64,000 nucleotides of DNA from Hirundichthys speculiger. Its lineage: Eukaryota; Chordata; Actinopteri; Beloniformes; Exocoetidae. Of the stretch, positions 25,501 through 36,898 are shown in pieces. Each line of letters opens with the position of its first letter. The first letter of the stretch is position 1. Both the position numbers and the translations under genes were made by a program. Where the stretch lies: positions 475,001-539,000 of the forward strand of contig JAGFBZ010000899.1 in the NCBI GenBank assembly GCA_018398805.1. Reading direction: 5' to 3'. The notes under the pieces are model-generated. The model searched no databases and was not told the DNA's origin. It saw only the letters and a list, made by a program, of their open reading frames with translations.

Positions 25501-25638
25501 AATGTCAGATTTTCCCGCTAACCAACCTTTCACAAGAATGGATACATCACAGTAGTGTCCCAGCAGGCGCTGCTCATTAAGGGAGCCCAGAACCGTGGCT
25601 CCAAAGTTCGGGATCTCCACATGGAGCAGCTGGGACAT
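19003..25638 (-). CDS. nacc2: nacc2, nucleus accumbens-associated protein 2 (BTB and BEN domains)
   Basis: Nuclear BTB/POZ transcriptional repressor of the NAC family; the BTB domain mediates dimerisation and co-repressor binding, and the BEN domain contacts DNA. Six coding exons (25527-25638, 24648-25424, 23091-23267, 19942-20047, 19614-19711, 19003-19526) join in consistent phase to 1794 nt, 597 residues; human NACC2 is 587. The BTB domain (about residues 10-125) starts [13 protein letters not shown]. The middle is low-complexity with [17 protein letters not shown] and an acidic run. The BEN region (about 310-450) runs from [20 protein letters not shown] to [20 protein letters not shown]. 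The tail is Gly-rich, then acidic. Residues such as [17 protein letters not shown] blocks and the SEPQSPSNN context favour NACC2 over NACC1. Its upstream neighbour is tmem250, as recalled for human 9q34.3. Confidence 0.95.
19614..19711 (-). CDS. nacc2: nacc2 coding exon, BEN domain
   Basis: 98 nt encoding [20 protein letters not shown] and [12 protein letters not shown], identical over most positions to human. Acceptor TCCTGCAG, donor AAAC|GTAGGT. Confidence 0.95.
19942..20047 (-). CDS. nacc2: nacc2 coding exon, BEN domain
   Basis: 106 nt encoding [20 protein letters not shown], then RRLLATFFD, the core of the BEN domain. Phase selects the acceptor CACAG|GCAGCCAG rather than the CAG eight bases further in. 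Donor ACAG|GTGAGT. Confidence 0.93.
20420..20800 (-). repeat. Unnamed dispersed repeat, copy 1 (nacc2 intron)
   Basis: The minus strand matches 34320-34742 on the plus strand over its length. Shared blocks include GTGGACAG, CCACTGTCCGTGTC, GTTCTTGGAGTGTGATAA, CAACATGTATGA and CAGACCTAACTGAC. No terminal inverted repeats recognised. Confidence 0.6.
21505..22312 (+). mobile_element. Tc1/mariner-superfamily element with degraded transposase
   Basis: Flanked by TA at 21503-21504 and 22313-22314. The left end reads CAACCTCAATTCTAAAAAAG, and the right end in reverse reads GAGCCCAAATTCCCAAAAAA. The interior encodes [15 protein letters not shown] and IKLKKIQQ in the plus direction, a DDE C-terminal block broken by stops. 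Lies in the long nacc2 intron (20048-23090). Confidence 0.75.
22388..22735. mobile_element. Palindromic foldback element in nacc2 intron
   Basis: Two long inverted arms surround a spacer of about 50 bp. The inner arms 22494-22525 and 22578-22609 share CAATAGACGTAAAAG and TTCATGGCC. The outer arms share TTTGTACAGGCA and GTAAGTGT. It has no coding capacity. It behaves like a MITE formed from one end duplicated in inverse. Confidence 0.6.
23091..23267 (-). CDS. nacc2: nacc2 coding exon, start of BEN region
   Basis: 177 nt encoding [20 protein letters not shown], then [20 protein letters not shown]. The last two stretches are almost identical to human. Acceptor TATTTAG, donor CTG|GTAGGC. Confidence 0.95.
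23268..24647. other. nacc2 intron
   Basis: Intron of about 1.4 kb between the linker and BEN exons. It includes a CA repeat at 24194-24211 and homopolymer runs. No other structure recognised. Confidence 0.5.
24648..25424 (-). CDS. nacc2: nacc2 coding exon, BTB and linker
   Basis: 777 nt. Begins [20 protein letters not shown] after an AACCAG acceptor and ends near SANPY. Two overlapping donors exist: GTGAGT giving an end at 24648, and GTAGTG giving an end at 24651. They differ by one residue and keep phase. Confidence 0.93.
25527..25638 (-). CDS. nacc2: nacc2 first coding exon
   Basis: The start ATG at 25636-25638 opens [20 protein letters not shown] and CDVSILVK, matching human NACC2 from its first residue. 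Donor AAAG|GTTGGT, phase 1. The same exon carries 5'UTR up to an acceptor at 25709-25710 (CTTCACAG). Confidence 0.95.
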
Positions 25639-25708
25639 GTTGGCCGCAGAGGGAGAGGAAGATGGGTTTTCAGATATTCACTGTAGTCTCTGCCACTGAG
25701 AGAGGCAT
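25639..25708 (-). promoter_or_regulatory. nacc2 5'UTR in coding exon, with upstream ORF
   Basis: Bounded upstream by an acceptor (TTCTGACTTCACAG). The first three bases of the exon are an ATG that opens a 12-codon ORF ([12 protein letters not shown]) ending in TGA before the main start. Such an upstream ORF may dampen translation; its use is not shown here. Confidence 0.6.
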
Positions 25709-25761
25709 CTGTGAAGTCAGAAAGGAAAAAACACAATACATGGAGAATGCATTGGAGAAGT

Positions 25762-25783
25762 AAAAAAAAAAAAAAAAAAAAAA
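25762..25783. repeat. Poly-A tract
   Basis: 22 consecutive A on the plus strand, just upstream of the nacc2 coding exon acceptor, so a poly-T run in the intron of the transcript. Confidence 0.9.
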
Positions 25784-26211
25784 GGAACAAATAGAAAATG
25801 TGCGAAAGATGAAAAGATATGCTAGGGGAATCTACAGAGGCGAGAAGCGACAGCTCAGGAGGAAGCAGAGAGTAAGACTGAAAACAGAGTTTGGATTAAG
25901 TGAGAAAGCAAATACAGTTGAGACTGAAGTGAGAGGAGTGAAAAAGAAAGATGGATATGTGAAGAGAGTAGGTGAGAGATGGAGGCAAGAGTAAGAAAAG
26001 AGGAATTAAGCCACTTTCCAAGAAAAGAAAAAAGAAAAAATACAGTGCCATGCCTGCTGCATGTATGTGAAATGTTGTGAAATGCCTTAAGGCTTGGTTG
26101 TTTAACACCACTTCGATTCCAAGAAACACAAACTCATTCCACGTATTGCACTTAATGCCTCAACAAACAATTCTCCCTTTGATATCACTGTTTGTCAGCT
26201 TAAAAAACAAC

Positions 26212-26236
26212 TTTTTTTTTTTTTTTTTTTTTTTTT
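26212..26236. repeat. Poly-T tract
   Basis: 25 consecutive T on the plus strand in the region upstream of nacc2. Confidence 0.9.
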
Positions 26237-26814
26237 AGCAATACAGCTCACAGAATTCAACCAGTTATTCATGTCAGAGTTCAGAGAATCTCCTTGATTC
26301 TGCTGACACAAAACCTATATCAGCATTTGTACTCGCCGTAAGACCTGACTACCCAACATTCCGATGCAGGACGCTATTTTACATTAACTTGGATAGTTCC
26401 CGAGAACTCCTTCACAGCACATTCCCCAGGAATATTTGCACCTTCATTCCTTCTCTGAACCTTGTATCATTGTCTTTGTCTCCCCTCCAACCCCCACGCA
26501 CACACACATACATAAACGCACTAGTTTCATTATTGAGCAATGCTGCAGAACAGTTTCCAGGAATACAAACTGAAAAAAAAAAAAAAAAATGTCACCGCCT
26601 CTTTAACACAGACACACACATGCACACATATACACACACTCTCTCTCTCTCTCCCTCTCCCACTTCATGCACTCCATACAGACATGCGTGGCTCACTCAC
26701 TCACATGAGTGTCCATGCATGAATCTACACGTACACACATGCACTCACAAGCACACACTTCCAGTGTAGGCTGCATAGGGAAATGACTGTATACCCTGGC
26801 ACGCAAGCACTCAC

Positions 26815-27300
26815 CTGGAGAAAACAGTTTACAAGTTTCCTCTGCTAACATGCACAAAAAGAGCGCTCATTGTTAGCCCAGACAGTTCTGACCTGTGTGA
26901 GCCAGTCCTCTGGCCACGGCGCACCGTGGAGCCTTGACACACAAAAACACACCAGCAGCAGTCAGGAGCAGGACAGAAGAGAAGTAGTTACAGATGGAAG
27001 GAGAGCACTGATGTTCTCAGTCTGGCCGACTCTCTCTTTCACTTAAAGTGTCATTCCCACTGTCTCATAGATGGCTCTCTCTGCAGTCTGACTGACTTTT
27101 CTCTTCCTGTCTCTTATCTCTATATCCTCCAAAACCCCATTCTCTCTGCTCACTGTCTGTCCTAGCACCGTCTCAAAGCCTGCCTCTGCCTCCTTGTCAT
27201 TATCTGTCTCTGCTTCTCTCCCCTCTCTATTCTCCAAGGGCCGAATTCAACAAGTGCCACTGTACAGAGGGAGAGGCAGAGAGAGAATTGGGGGGGGAGA
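26815..27300 (-). promoter_or_regulatory. Candidate nacc2 5'UTR exon and promoter
   Basis: A near-perfect minus-strand donor (CTCCAG|GTGAGT, GT at 26813-26814) could join to the acceptor at 25709-25710, giving an intron of about 1.1 kb. Upstream, the sequence is CT/GA-rich. No TATA box is obvious. The transcription start is unknown, and another first exon further upstream is equally possible. Confidence 0.35.
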
Positions 27301-27308
27301 GTGAGAGG

Positions 27309-27334
<26 letters not shown>
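27309..27334. repeat. (GA)n microsatellite
   Basis: Thirteen GA units upstream of the candidate nacc2 5'UTR exon. Confidence 0.9.
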
Positions 27335-27339
<5 letters not shown>

Positions 27340-27528
27340 AAAGCAGAGCAGAGCGAATCAATGATGAAAGGAGTGGGAGGCTCGGTGTGTGCATGTGTCT
27401 GCGCGAGTGTGTCTGATCAATGCAGTATCTATACGTCGCAGGGAGTGGGAGGGAGAGAAAAACACAGGCTACAGTTACAGACTGAGACAGAGACCGGGCA
27501 GAGCTAGAGAGAGGCCGAGGGAGGGTGG

Positions 27529-27570
27529 AGGGAGGGAGGGAGGGAGGGAGGGGTGGGAGGGGGGTTAGAC
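27529..27570 (+). repeat. GGGA tetranucleotide tract
   Basis: Tandem GGGA with further G runs, enough for several G-quadruplex-compatible G3 runs on the plus strand. It sits about 0.7 kb upstream of the candidate nacc2 5'UTR exon. Confidence 0.8.
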
Positions 27571-30383
27571 GGAGAGAAAGTCATTTGAGGACAATACGAG
27601 TAGAGAAAGACAATTAGGTTGAAGCAACTTCTGCCACATGCACACAGATGTATGGTCTGACATAAACAAGAAGTGAATGACTCAGACAAAAGAGAAATGA
27701 GAAGAGCCTGCAGAGGTCAGAGCTCATGTCAATTAACTAGACAACAAATAGTGAAACTTCTAAAATGCCCGTTTGACGCAAGTCTGGGGAGTGTGCGTCA
27801 CTCTTTGGTAAGCTTTAATGTACATACTGTAGAACTATAAAAGTTCTCACAAAGGTGTTTCCCACTTTTTAAGCCAACAAATTATAAAAAAAAAAAAAAA
27901 AACAGTGTTGGACAAGTGTTGGGTATGTTCTCTGAATCATGTCAAAAACATCTCTGCCAAACACCCACACGTAACAAGAGAGAAGCACTGTCTTCACGCA
28001 AGACTATCTTGCACATAAATTAATAAATTAAGATAAATTCGCGCCTCCGCTTTGGCAGCGCAGCTTCTTCAGGTGACTCTTTCAACTGCTACTTTTTTAG
28101 CCAGCGCATTAGAGGCCTCCTGAAATGTTACTTGCAGTGCAGGAAGGAGGACGGGAGCCAAATGTCGTAGCCTGTGATAGAACAACAATTACAAGAATTA
28201 CAATTGACACCAGAGAAGATCCATTCCACAGAGATGTGTGTAGGAGGATATAAATGCTAAACTGCTGTGACGGATGAGTAAGACATTATAACATAAACAC
28301 ACACACGCATAAATGTTGTGTAATTCTTGCATGTCGGAATCAGAACCGAAATCAAAAACAACATAATGGAGACAGCTCTCCAACTGATTTTAATCATTTC
28401 GAAAAATGACCTTTAAAATCTCCATTTTATCTTTTTACCTTACAATAGGCAGTCTGGTAAAAATATAGAGCTGATGCGGAGCATTTTTATATCCGAGCAC
28501 ATCTCGAGAAAGCATCAAGGCACACTGCGTTTCATTCTTTGCCAAAGAAACCTCAAGTGGAGAAAGTTGTGCTAAACTGAGCAAACTTTTATTCTTCAGT
28601 CACAGCGGAAATATGAAAGGGATATCACAAAGCATTGAATACAGTGAGTCAGACTTTGGTTTAGAGAGCTGTGCCCCAGCGGTGTGATATGTGCGCGGCA
28701 CATATAGATGCACATGAGTGAGCACACACAAAAAAAGCTCAGTCAAACGCCCGAGAAACAAATCCGCAAACACGCTAATGCAAACAGACATAAACTCACT
28801 CAACCTGCTTTCTCACACGCATGCAGCCAGGTCATCTCCATGTGCACACTCAGCAATACACATTCTGTATGTCTGTCTGTCCCTCTGGGAACCTGCCAGA
28901 CCTCTTGTCCGTCGGTCCGTCCGCTGGTTATTGTGACCACTGTGTCCTTACATTGCCTCTTGCTTCCTTTCCCCCCCACCTCTTCCTTTTCTCTATCCTT
29001 CCCATACTGCATACCACGTACCCACTGTCTCTCTGCCAATTAATGCACACAGGGCTGCATTGCAGTGAGGTTGGCGCGTGCCACGGCAGCAAGCACAGTA
29101 CAGAGTCTACAGACATGCATGTACGTGCCAGCCAGGCAGAGCGAAAGGGGGAGAAAGAGGAAGACGGAGGGGGAGGGAAAGAGCAAAGGAGAGTGAATGG
29201 AGAATATGTCGAGTCAGGCAGTCGAGGCAGAGCTGTGCCACATTAGGCATATACACAATCACATGGCTGTGTTTTCACGTGAAAGTATGCGCAGATGAAT
29301 GTGAAACAGAGATGAACGCTACGAGAAAGACAGTGCAAAGGAAACCACACAAATGTAAAAGTTGACATGTGAACACACGCCTAAACATGCGCGTGCAAAT
29401 TCCAACCTCCTCCTGTCCCCATTAAAAAAAGATTTTGCACGTCTCTGATAAAATAATATAAGGCATGAACTCCCTCACCCATTTAGTCTAATAATATACG
29501 TGTGTGCTTCCCTGTACTCCGTGTCCCCATTTCCTACTGAGAGTGTTTGCATTTCCATGTCAAAGTTTCTCACATACCAAGGTGTGTTTTTACAATCATT
29601 ATACAGTATACGAGACTGTGACTTTTGGCACGCCATGTCTCAGGCATGAGTGCGTGTGTTTGTGAGTACACGAAGACACAGCGAGTTCAGATATGGGATT
29701 TGAATGCCATTCTGATTGCCGCTGTTTGCTTTCCTAGAAATGTGTAATCAAGGATGCGTGCAGTGTTATTAGTTGTCGCGGGAGGTCCGGTCTTATTTGA
29801 ATAATATGGAAAGATGAGAGGATTCGGCAGATGGCAAACAAACACGCACACGCTCGCCCATACTGACAGATTTTAATTACTAGTTACACTGTAGCTGACT
29901 AGCAGCTGACAATGGGGTAACACTCCAACATGAACCAATGAATATGCAGTTTCTATTCACGTGCTCACAATTTCATACTTTTTGTGAGTACTTCACCTAA
30001 GTTCCATGTTGAAGCAAAGTTGGTGCCATATGATGAAGAAAACTGAAATAAACTGCTTGGACAACATGTCGACGGAGCGCAGAAAAGAGGCAACGTCAAT
30101 TAATATCTGGTTGAAAGTACAGCAACCTGCAAAAAAAAGTAAAGAAAGGAAATTTTGAGATGAGCTTTCCTTCCTCTTTTGCTTATGTTGCCTCTATACA
30201 ATCTCAATATGAACAGTCCCCTCGTTATAAATATTCAGATCCTGCAGTTGTTCTCATGTCTAAAGTGTACCAGACAACAGATTCTATCCACGTTGAGACG
30301 GCAACGCTCCCTGGCAACAGTTCTACCAATCGGGAACGAGCGGGTGTCTGCCTGGGTCTGTCTGAGTATCATTATGGGATGTC

Positions 30384-30390
<7 letters not shown>
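27571..30390. other. Intergenic region
   Basis: CA- and CT-rich simple sequence mixed with unique AT-rich sequence. The ORFs here are low-complexity and have no protein similarity I can recognise. Confidence 0.5.

Positions 30391-30436
<46 letters not shown>
30391..30436. repeat. (AG)n microsatellite
   Basis: Twenty-three perfect AG units. Confidence 0.95.
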
Positions 30437-30441
<5 letters not shown>

Positions 30442-31033
30442 TAAAGAGAGAGGCTGCTTATCACTGTTTATAATGCAACATCACTCTCTGTGTATAGACC
30501 CTGCTGGGTGAAGTTGTCTGCACATAAACATGATCAAAACCACCTTTTCTTAACAAAAAAGAAAAAAAAACTCCCTATGATTCATGCAGTTATGTAACAC
30601 GGAGACAGCTATGAAATTATTTGTTGTGGGCTGAATGTTGTCTGCTATCTCTCCACTTCTATTCGCCTAATATCCACCAATTATGTGCACCAATAATGTC
30701 AGACAAACTCGTGTCTGACAAGGGGAAAAAGATGTCTGGCTTTCAGTTTGAACCTATGGTGCAATCTTCTTACAAAATCACCAAGTGACTATAATATAAC
30801 ATTGAAAATCGCATACTGGGGTGGAACGATGTGAATTAAAGCTTAAATCGTTGAAAAAATGGCACATTTGATGAATCAAATTCTTCTAATCTTGCGTGAT
30901 TCAACTCATATGGTTATATGGAAATCTCACCAACAAAGACTTACACACCTTTGTTTTGCTGGGACACTTTGGTGAAAAAAAAAGACTCTTCTGATCTTTT
31001 CTTAACCCTAAGCAAGTAGTTTTATATTTTAAC

Positions 31034-31726
31034 TAGGGCTGGGCAACGATTCAGATTTTTAATCGTAATTAATCGCATGATTTCCCTGATTAATCACGAT
31101 TAATCACATTGTATACGCAAAATCAAATAATGAATTCAAAAGTAGTGTAAAGGGCACTTTTATTTAAATGTTCTGCTGCCATATGAACTAAAGTGTCATA
31201 ACATTTGTTGTGCAAAAACTTTTAACATCAGCACTCGACAGTAACACATATTTATTGTAAAATTCATCTTAAAAAATGTAAAATAAAATAAAGCTTATTA
31301 CCACTGCCAGGGCATTAATGTCATCCTGTTTTTATAAAAATAAAAAAAGTCTACCAACAAAATCCTGAGCCACAGTCATAACATTAATACAAGCAATATC
31401 TGAGTTAACAGCAGAAACTTTTAACAGTGAGTTCAAGTTGGCAGTTGTTACAAATAACCTTGTTTCTGTCGAATCCACCGTCTGGGAGAACTTTAAAATG
31501 AAAATGTTCCACATAAAAGTTCTGTAACTTTACTGCTCTCCATGTCTGTTTTAGCTTTTCTGCATGTTTTTCTGCAAATTCTCTTACAATTCCACAGCAG
31601 CCAGTAACACGCTTTTCAAAATAAAAGCATATGAGCAACATGCATTAATGCAGGATAAAATAAATGTCAGCATTAACAAATTAATGAGTTTAATGCGATA
31701 ATAACATATTATATTGCCCAGCCCTA
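31034..31726. mobile_element. hAT-type MITE with TAGGGCTGGGCAA termini
   Basis: Left terminus TAGGGCTGGGCAACGATT. The right terminus is its inverse (ATTGCCCAGCCCTA). The flanking 8-bp sequences are attttaac (31026-31033) and gttttaac (31727-31734), a 7/8 target-site duplication as expected of hAT. The left tip is followed by repeated TTAATCG-type motifs. No transposase. Confidence 0.85.
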
Positions 31727-31734
31727 GTTTTAAC

Positions 31735-32257
31735 CAGAACCACTTTTGTGGGCTCGACCAAACCAAATAGCAGGTGAACATTAAGCAAAATCTGACTATG
31801 TCACTTGAGACTCAGAAATGACACCAAGTGTTGACCCTAAGGTAAAGCTAAGAGAAAATAAAAGAGCTGCGTCAAACCCAGGAGTCAAACCTGGGTTCCC
31901 AAAACTAGAGATGAGCAACTTCGTCTTCTGACCTCTCTCTTGCATCCTAATGGAGACACGTTAATAAAGCAGTTTGCTTCAGATGTCACATATTACCGAT
32001 CCACAAGAAAGAGCATCTATGTGCCTGAGAGGTTCTCTCTCCAGTATGAGTTATGAAAAGGCAATGAATCCTCAATATTATGCTAACATTGCTGTGGGTG
32101 ACATGGAAACATATACATGGATTTGTTTGTTTTTTTGTTGTTTTTGTCACTGACTCTGAATTTACTTGCTGAACAGAACGCATAGCCGCGGGAACATATT
32201 CTCAGCAGGGGATGCTGGGAGACAGCCCTGCGCTATATAGCTATAGCTATATATACA
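31735..32257. other. Intergenic region
   Basis: No exon or repeat ends recognised apart from a short TATAGC palindromic run near 32234-32253. Confidence 0.4.
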
Positions 32258-33019
32258 TTAGGGATGCAACGGTATTCGGTAAAATATGGTACGGTTCGGT
32301 ACAACCTGCACGGGACACGGGACGCTTTTATGTCCCGCGGTATTTATGTTCCAATAACTTTGCATTTGACTTGCATGTGAGCGTGCATGCTTTTCAGGCA
32401 ACAGGCCCACCACTGCATGTCAATGTGCACTCGCCTCTTCTCACTCACAGTGACCAGCCGATCACACTTTGGCCCGATGGCTGCAGCTCATAGACACAGA
32501 AAAAGAAAAAAAAACAAGCAGGTATGGCAGCGGTAGTGGAGAAATTGGGAAAAACTTTTTAATCACCGGTGTGGGAGCATTTTGGTTTTGCTGTTGAATA
32601 CCCTGGTGAGGGAGTGAAAACCGTTAACAGTTAACAGAACGCAATCTTCCACCTCCCCAAACCCGTGATCTTACCTGCGTAAGATCCAGTTGTTACCAGC
32701 TGTGCATCTTGGCGCAGCTGATATGCTTTTTAAAATACTGCAGAACGAATCTTTGGATGCGCATTTAAAGATCACGAACAATTAATGTTCCTGTACCTCC
32801 TCAACCACCAACAGTTTCAGACATATAGGAAATAAATTCCCGCATCCAACCTTTTACAGCTTGAAACCAGAGACAAAGATCTCCTTGGTTTCCTCCAAAG
32901 CAGACGTCTGAATAAGAGCTGCCACAGCTGCACATTTATTCCATTTGGACGCACTCTTTTACATGCCGACATGCGAGTTTCGCTTTCCGCAAACTCAGTA
33001 TCTTGCGATCGCGGGTAGC

Positions 33020-33086
<67 letters not shown>

Positions 33087-33600
33087 TGTGCAATTCTGCC
33101 ACATTTGAGCGCAAAGAGAGGGTCAGTCCACAGAGGGATTCGTGCACAGATGCACAGAAGAAGAACCTCCACAGCAGTGTTCTGGACAACCTTATCTGCC
33201 AGATACAGATCCAATTTTAAGATCAGGAACAATTAATGTTCCTGTCCCTCCTCGACCATCAGCAGTTTCAGACATATCAGAAATAAATTCCCGCATCCAA
33301 CCTTTTCCAGCTTGACATCAGAGCCACGGAGCTCTATTTGATGATCTGACCTGTTTAAAAACAGAAGTGACTGTGATGTAGACCATGACAGACTTTGAAG
33401 GGAAATGTCCCAAAGATCTCCTTGGTTTCCTCCACAGCAGACATCTGAATGAGATCATGCCACAGCTGTACAGACTGACATGTCTGGCCGTGACTATTCC
33501 CACATCCACCACAACTGCTGAGCCTCTGATCCTCTGCCCTCATGCGAATAAAAACTTATGCAAGGAATATGGTGATGCGTAATCTCTAAATTACACAGCG
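32258..33600 (+). mobile_element. hAT transposon remnant with C-terminal transposase block
   Basis: The left end begins TTAGGGATGCAACGGTATTC, a hAT-like tip. At 33385-33540 the plus strand encodes KDLLGFLHSRHLNEI, LYRLTCLAVTIPTSTTTAEP and HANKNL. These match the hAT C-terminal dimerisation domain, where LAxxxLxxPxSTAxxER is expected; the ER is lost. Part of this 3' region is duplicated and separated by a TA microsatellite (see findings). The right terminus was not found. Confidence 0.65.
33022..33082. repeat. (TA)n microsatellite
   Basis: About thirty TA units inside the hAT remnant. Confidence 0.95.
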
Positions 33601-34319
33601 CCCTCTTCTTGTTTTATTGCATTTTTTGTATTGGTGGCTTGTATAATTATAACGTCACGGTGGATTAAGTAGTTAAATCTGCACTGGCCCAGGTACCAAA
33701 TGCACGGCCCGCCGCCACGGAATAACACTGTGATAAACATTAAAGCAGGCCAATAAAATTTATAGTAAATTTTAAACATTTGAACTTTGCCTACCACATT
33801 TTTTCTCCCTTGTTTCCAATGTTTTTTTTCTTTACATTTCATAGAGGTGCTTCATTGAGGTGCTGCAGCGCCCCCAGCACCCCTACTTCCGGCGGTGCTG
33901 ACTGAACGTACTGGAAAGAAGAGATAAAATGTGCGCAGTGTCGAAAATGTCCCACAGAAAAATTCAAAATGTTGCTAATACAAGTAATAAGAGGAACCGT
34001 AACGGACAAGGCCACATGAGAAGGAAAAGAATCAGCATCTGTGGTAAATCTACTTGATAAGAATCTGCAGCCTCACTTGGTTGTTATCGAAAAAATTCAT
34101 ATTAGCGAAAACAGTTTTACCTGCACTTAACAGTCAAAAAAACAGGTCTAAAAGCATTTGAACAATGAACGAGTTTTTTTGTTGTTCTGTTTTTTTTTTT
34201 TTTCCAATGATTTTACTTCTATTCACCACCACATTGAAGTTGAAATAAAATAAATAATAAATCAAACAACGGTGTTAGCCCGATTCTTTTTGTAGGAAGT
34301 CCAAGAACAGATCGGAGAA

Positions 34320-34742
34320 GTCTTCGGTTCAGAAGCAGTGTTTTTTTTTTTAATGGTTACAGGGAAAGTCAGGCAGCGCTGGGCTCAGAGCACCTCAGCT
34401 CTCGCAGGACTCCAGTCAGAGGGAGCCTCGATCTCTGGTTATGGTTCACATTTATCTTCTCTGGCTCTGCCCATCCAGGACAGAGGTTGGACTCGTATGC
34501 GACCGGATGTATCGGGGACGTGGACAGATCAACCACTGTCCGTGTCGTGTTCTTGGAGTGTGATAAACAACATGTATGAGTGTTGTTTTGGGGGTGTATC
34601 TAATACAACAGACCTAACTGACAGAATAGCGAGGTTTCCATCTATCTCTTGGTATGCAGCCCAGCTCTAACTGGTCGTGTTATGTTCTAGTTCCAGACCC
34701 AACAAGGACATACATGAGCTTCAACGGGAACATACGTAGGTA
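34320..34742 (+). repeat. Unnamed dispersed repeat, copy 2
   Basis: Plus-strand copy of the repeat at 20420-20800, ending with a shared CAAGGACAT and GGAACATACGTA block. It lies directly beside the Tc1-like element that starts near 34754. Confidence 0.6.
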
Positions 34743-34753
34743 ATTTATGGTTT

Positions 34754-35860
34754 GGGAATTACCGACATTCACCTCCATTTTCAAAAGCTCAAAATTTTTG
34801 GACAAAGTGACAGAATTAATATGATTATAATTTTCACGGATGATGACGCTTTGTACTCTCTTGTACTGCCTGAAGCCCGGAGCCCACGGACACCAGCAAA
34901 TGTTGAGTTTCCTCCCTGGAGATGCTTTGCCAGGCCTCCACTGCAGCCAGTGCAGCTAGTTTTCTCTTCAGTAACTGAGAAGCACGCTCTCATGGCCTGA
35001 GATCAGGCAACTAACTTGGCCATCGAAGAATATTCCATTTCCTCACCTTCAAAAAGTCTTGAGCCGCTTTCGCAGCACGTTTAGGGTCATTATATACCTG
35101 CACCATGAAGTACTGTCTTGTCTTTCTGCCAGCGGTCGCATCCTCAGTAAACACCAGTGAGCCTGTTCTATTATCTGCCATTAATGCCCAGTCCTTCACT
35201 CTGCCTCCACCATGTTTGACACATGCTCCCTGCTTTTCTCCTCCTATTATGCTGATACGTTTATCTTGGTTTTGTGTGAATAAAGAATCTGATTCCAGAA
35301 CGAGGAAGTTTTTTTTTAGAGGTTTTTCGCGGTATAGTCTGACTATCCTGTTCTCGAATGTTATGCATTTACATTCATAAGGGTGTGTCTTGGGTGCACA
35401 TTTTGTCAATGACATGTCCACCTTCTCCAGACTATTCAAGGCGACTGTTGATGTTATGAAGGGGTTTTTTTTTTCCCACCAAGAAAATGATTCTGTGATC
35501 ATCCACTTTAGTCATCTGCCGTGATCTTACGGGTCTTTTGATGTCGTTGAGCTCGCCAGTGTTGATTTGGCCACAGCTGAAGGTTTTTGCTATCTCTCTC
35601 ATAGATTCATGTTATTTTTTCAGCCTAATGATGGCTTCCTTCACTTCCATTGAGATCTTGCAACAAGCCTTAATTTTGGTAGCTCCAGTTAATCAGCTGT
35701 CAAATGCCAACTCAATACCTGATATCAACTCCAAACTTTTTATCTGCTTCATTTGTCCTTAAGTAACAAGGGAAAGGAACACACCAGGCCGATTAGCGTT
35801 TTTTCAGTCTTTTTGAGCCCTTGAAAATGGAGGTGCTTTGCTTAAAATGGCTGTAATCCC
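34754..35860 (-). mobile_element. Tc1-like transposon, full span, inactive transposase
   Basis: Inverted termini share CACCTCCATTTTCAA and GCTCAAAA (34770-34795 and 35806-35834). The minus-strand translation runs in order KEAIIRLKK and MREIAKTFSCGQ (helix-turn-helix), RPVRSRQMTKVDDHRI, VKHGGGRV, YNDPKRAAKAAQDFLK, NILRWPSQ and AWQSISREE-type blocks. It is broken by stops and frameshifts, so non-functional. The middle ORF spans 35011-35502. Confidence 0.8.
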
Positions 35861-36360
35861 TTTATGGGAAAAGCCACATTTTCGTAAATAAAGCTGAGTC
35901 TACACTTTGGACATATCTTCATTCTATTATATCAGGTTCATTATGGTGGATTATAAAAGCAAAACCATAATAACTCTCTACAGTAGGTCTATGAAGACGC
36001 AACAGAAGATCAGTCCTCAGATGCATCAAATAATTAATCAAATTGTGAGACCGGCAAGAATTTCCACGTCTACTAAAAAAATAATTTAAGCACTCATTGC
36101 ACTTAATCTGTAGGCAAATTACGCAGATACGTTAAAATGAAATATCTGTTATGTCTGTTGAAATTTACCTGGAATTAAAAAAAAAAAAAAGAAAAGACAA
36201 AAAAAACTTTTCCAGAAGAGGCAGAGAGTTAAAAACAATGAACAAAAACTTGGAATCAAACCACAAGTTGTGACAGAAAATTCCAGTATGATGTTATTCT
36301 GTTGATGCCGTGAAAAGCAGACAGAGGGAAACAGAGGAGGAGAACGTGTACAGTACGTAC

Positions 36361-36382
36361 GTGCGCGCGTGTGTGTGTGTGT
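36361..36382. repeat. (GT)n / (CG) simple repeat
   Basis: Short alternating GCGCGTGTGTGT tract, followed by a second GT run. Confidence 0.85.
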
Positions 36383-36898
36383 TTGCAAGTGTGTGTGAGT
36401 GATTCTCCTGAGGCAAAGACGTTGCTAATGGACTCCAAGTGGCTGTGGGAGGTAAACAAACAAACATATCAGCGGCCACTATCGCACACCAACCTCTGGT
36501 GACTGCAGCTGCGCACAACCGTGCACACAGAGACGTCAACCCAAACGCGTCCGAACGCACCGGCTGGCCCATGGGCTCACTGAACAGATCTGAAGGCAGT
36601 GACAGTGTGGGGGGGGGCGGGGGCTGAGAGGTACATGAAGGGAATTTCAATAGAGAGAAGTGACAGGGTGAGTGGAAGTGAGAAGACAGGAGAATAAAAG
36701 GAGATGAGAAAGAGAGAGCGATAGTGTGTGGAAGACGTTAATAGAAAACAACAAGACGAAAAGTTGACAAAAAAATGTCACAGCCACAGTGGACGAAAGA
36801 AGCAGTGAAATATAGGATTGAATGTAACACTGGAAGAGCTTGGAGGGAAACTGGACCAACGACAAAATGTAACCGTCATGAAATATGAAAAGGAAAAA

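Noticed and set aside
26389..26769. 126-codon ORF rich in His, Thr and Ser
   Set aside because: Created by CA and CT microsatellite sequence; no domain or splice support.
33600..33905. Possible host exon in GC-richer stretch with GCACGGCCCGCC
   Set aside because: No consistent reading frame; the sequence resembles repeat material next to the hAT remnant.
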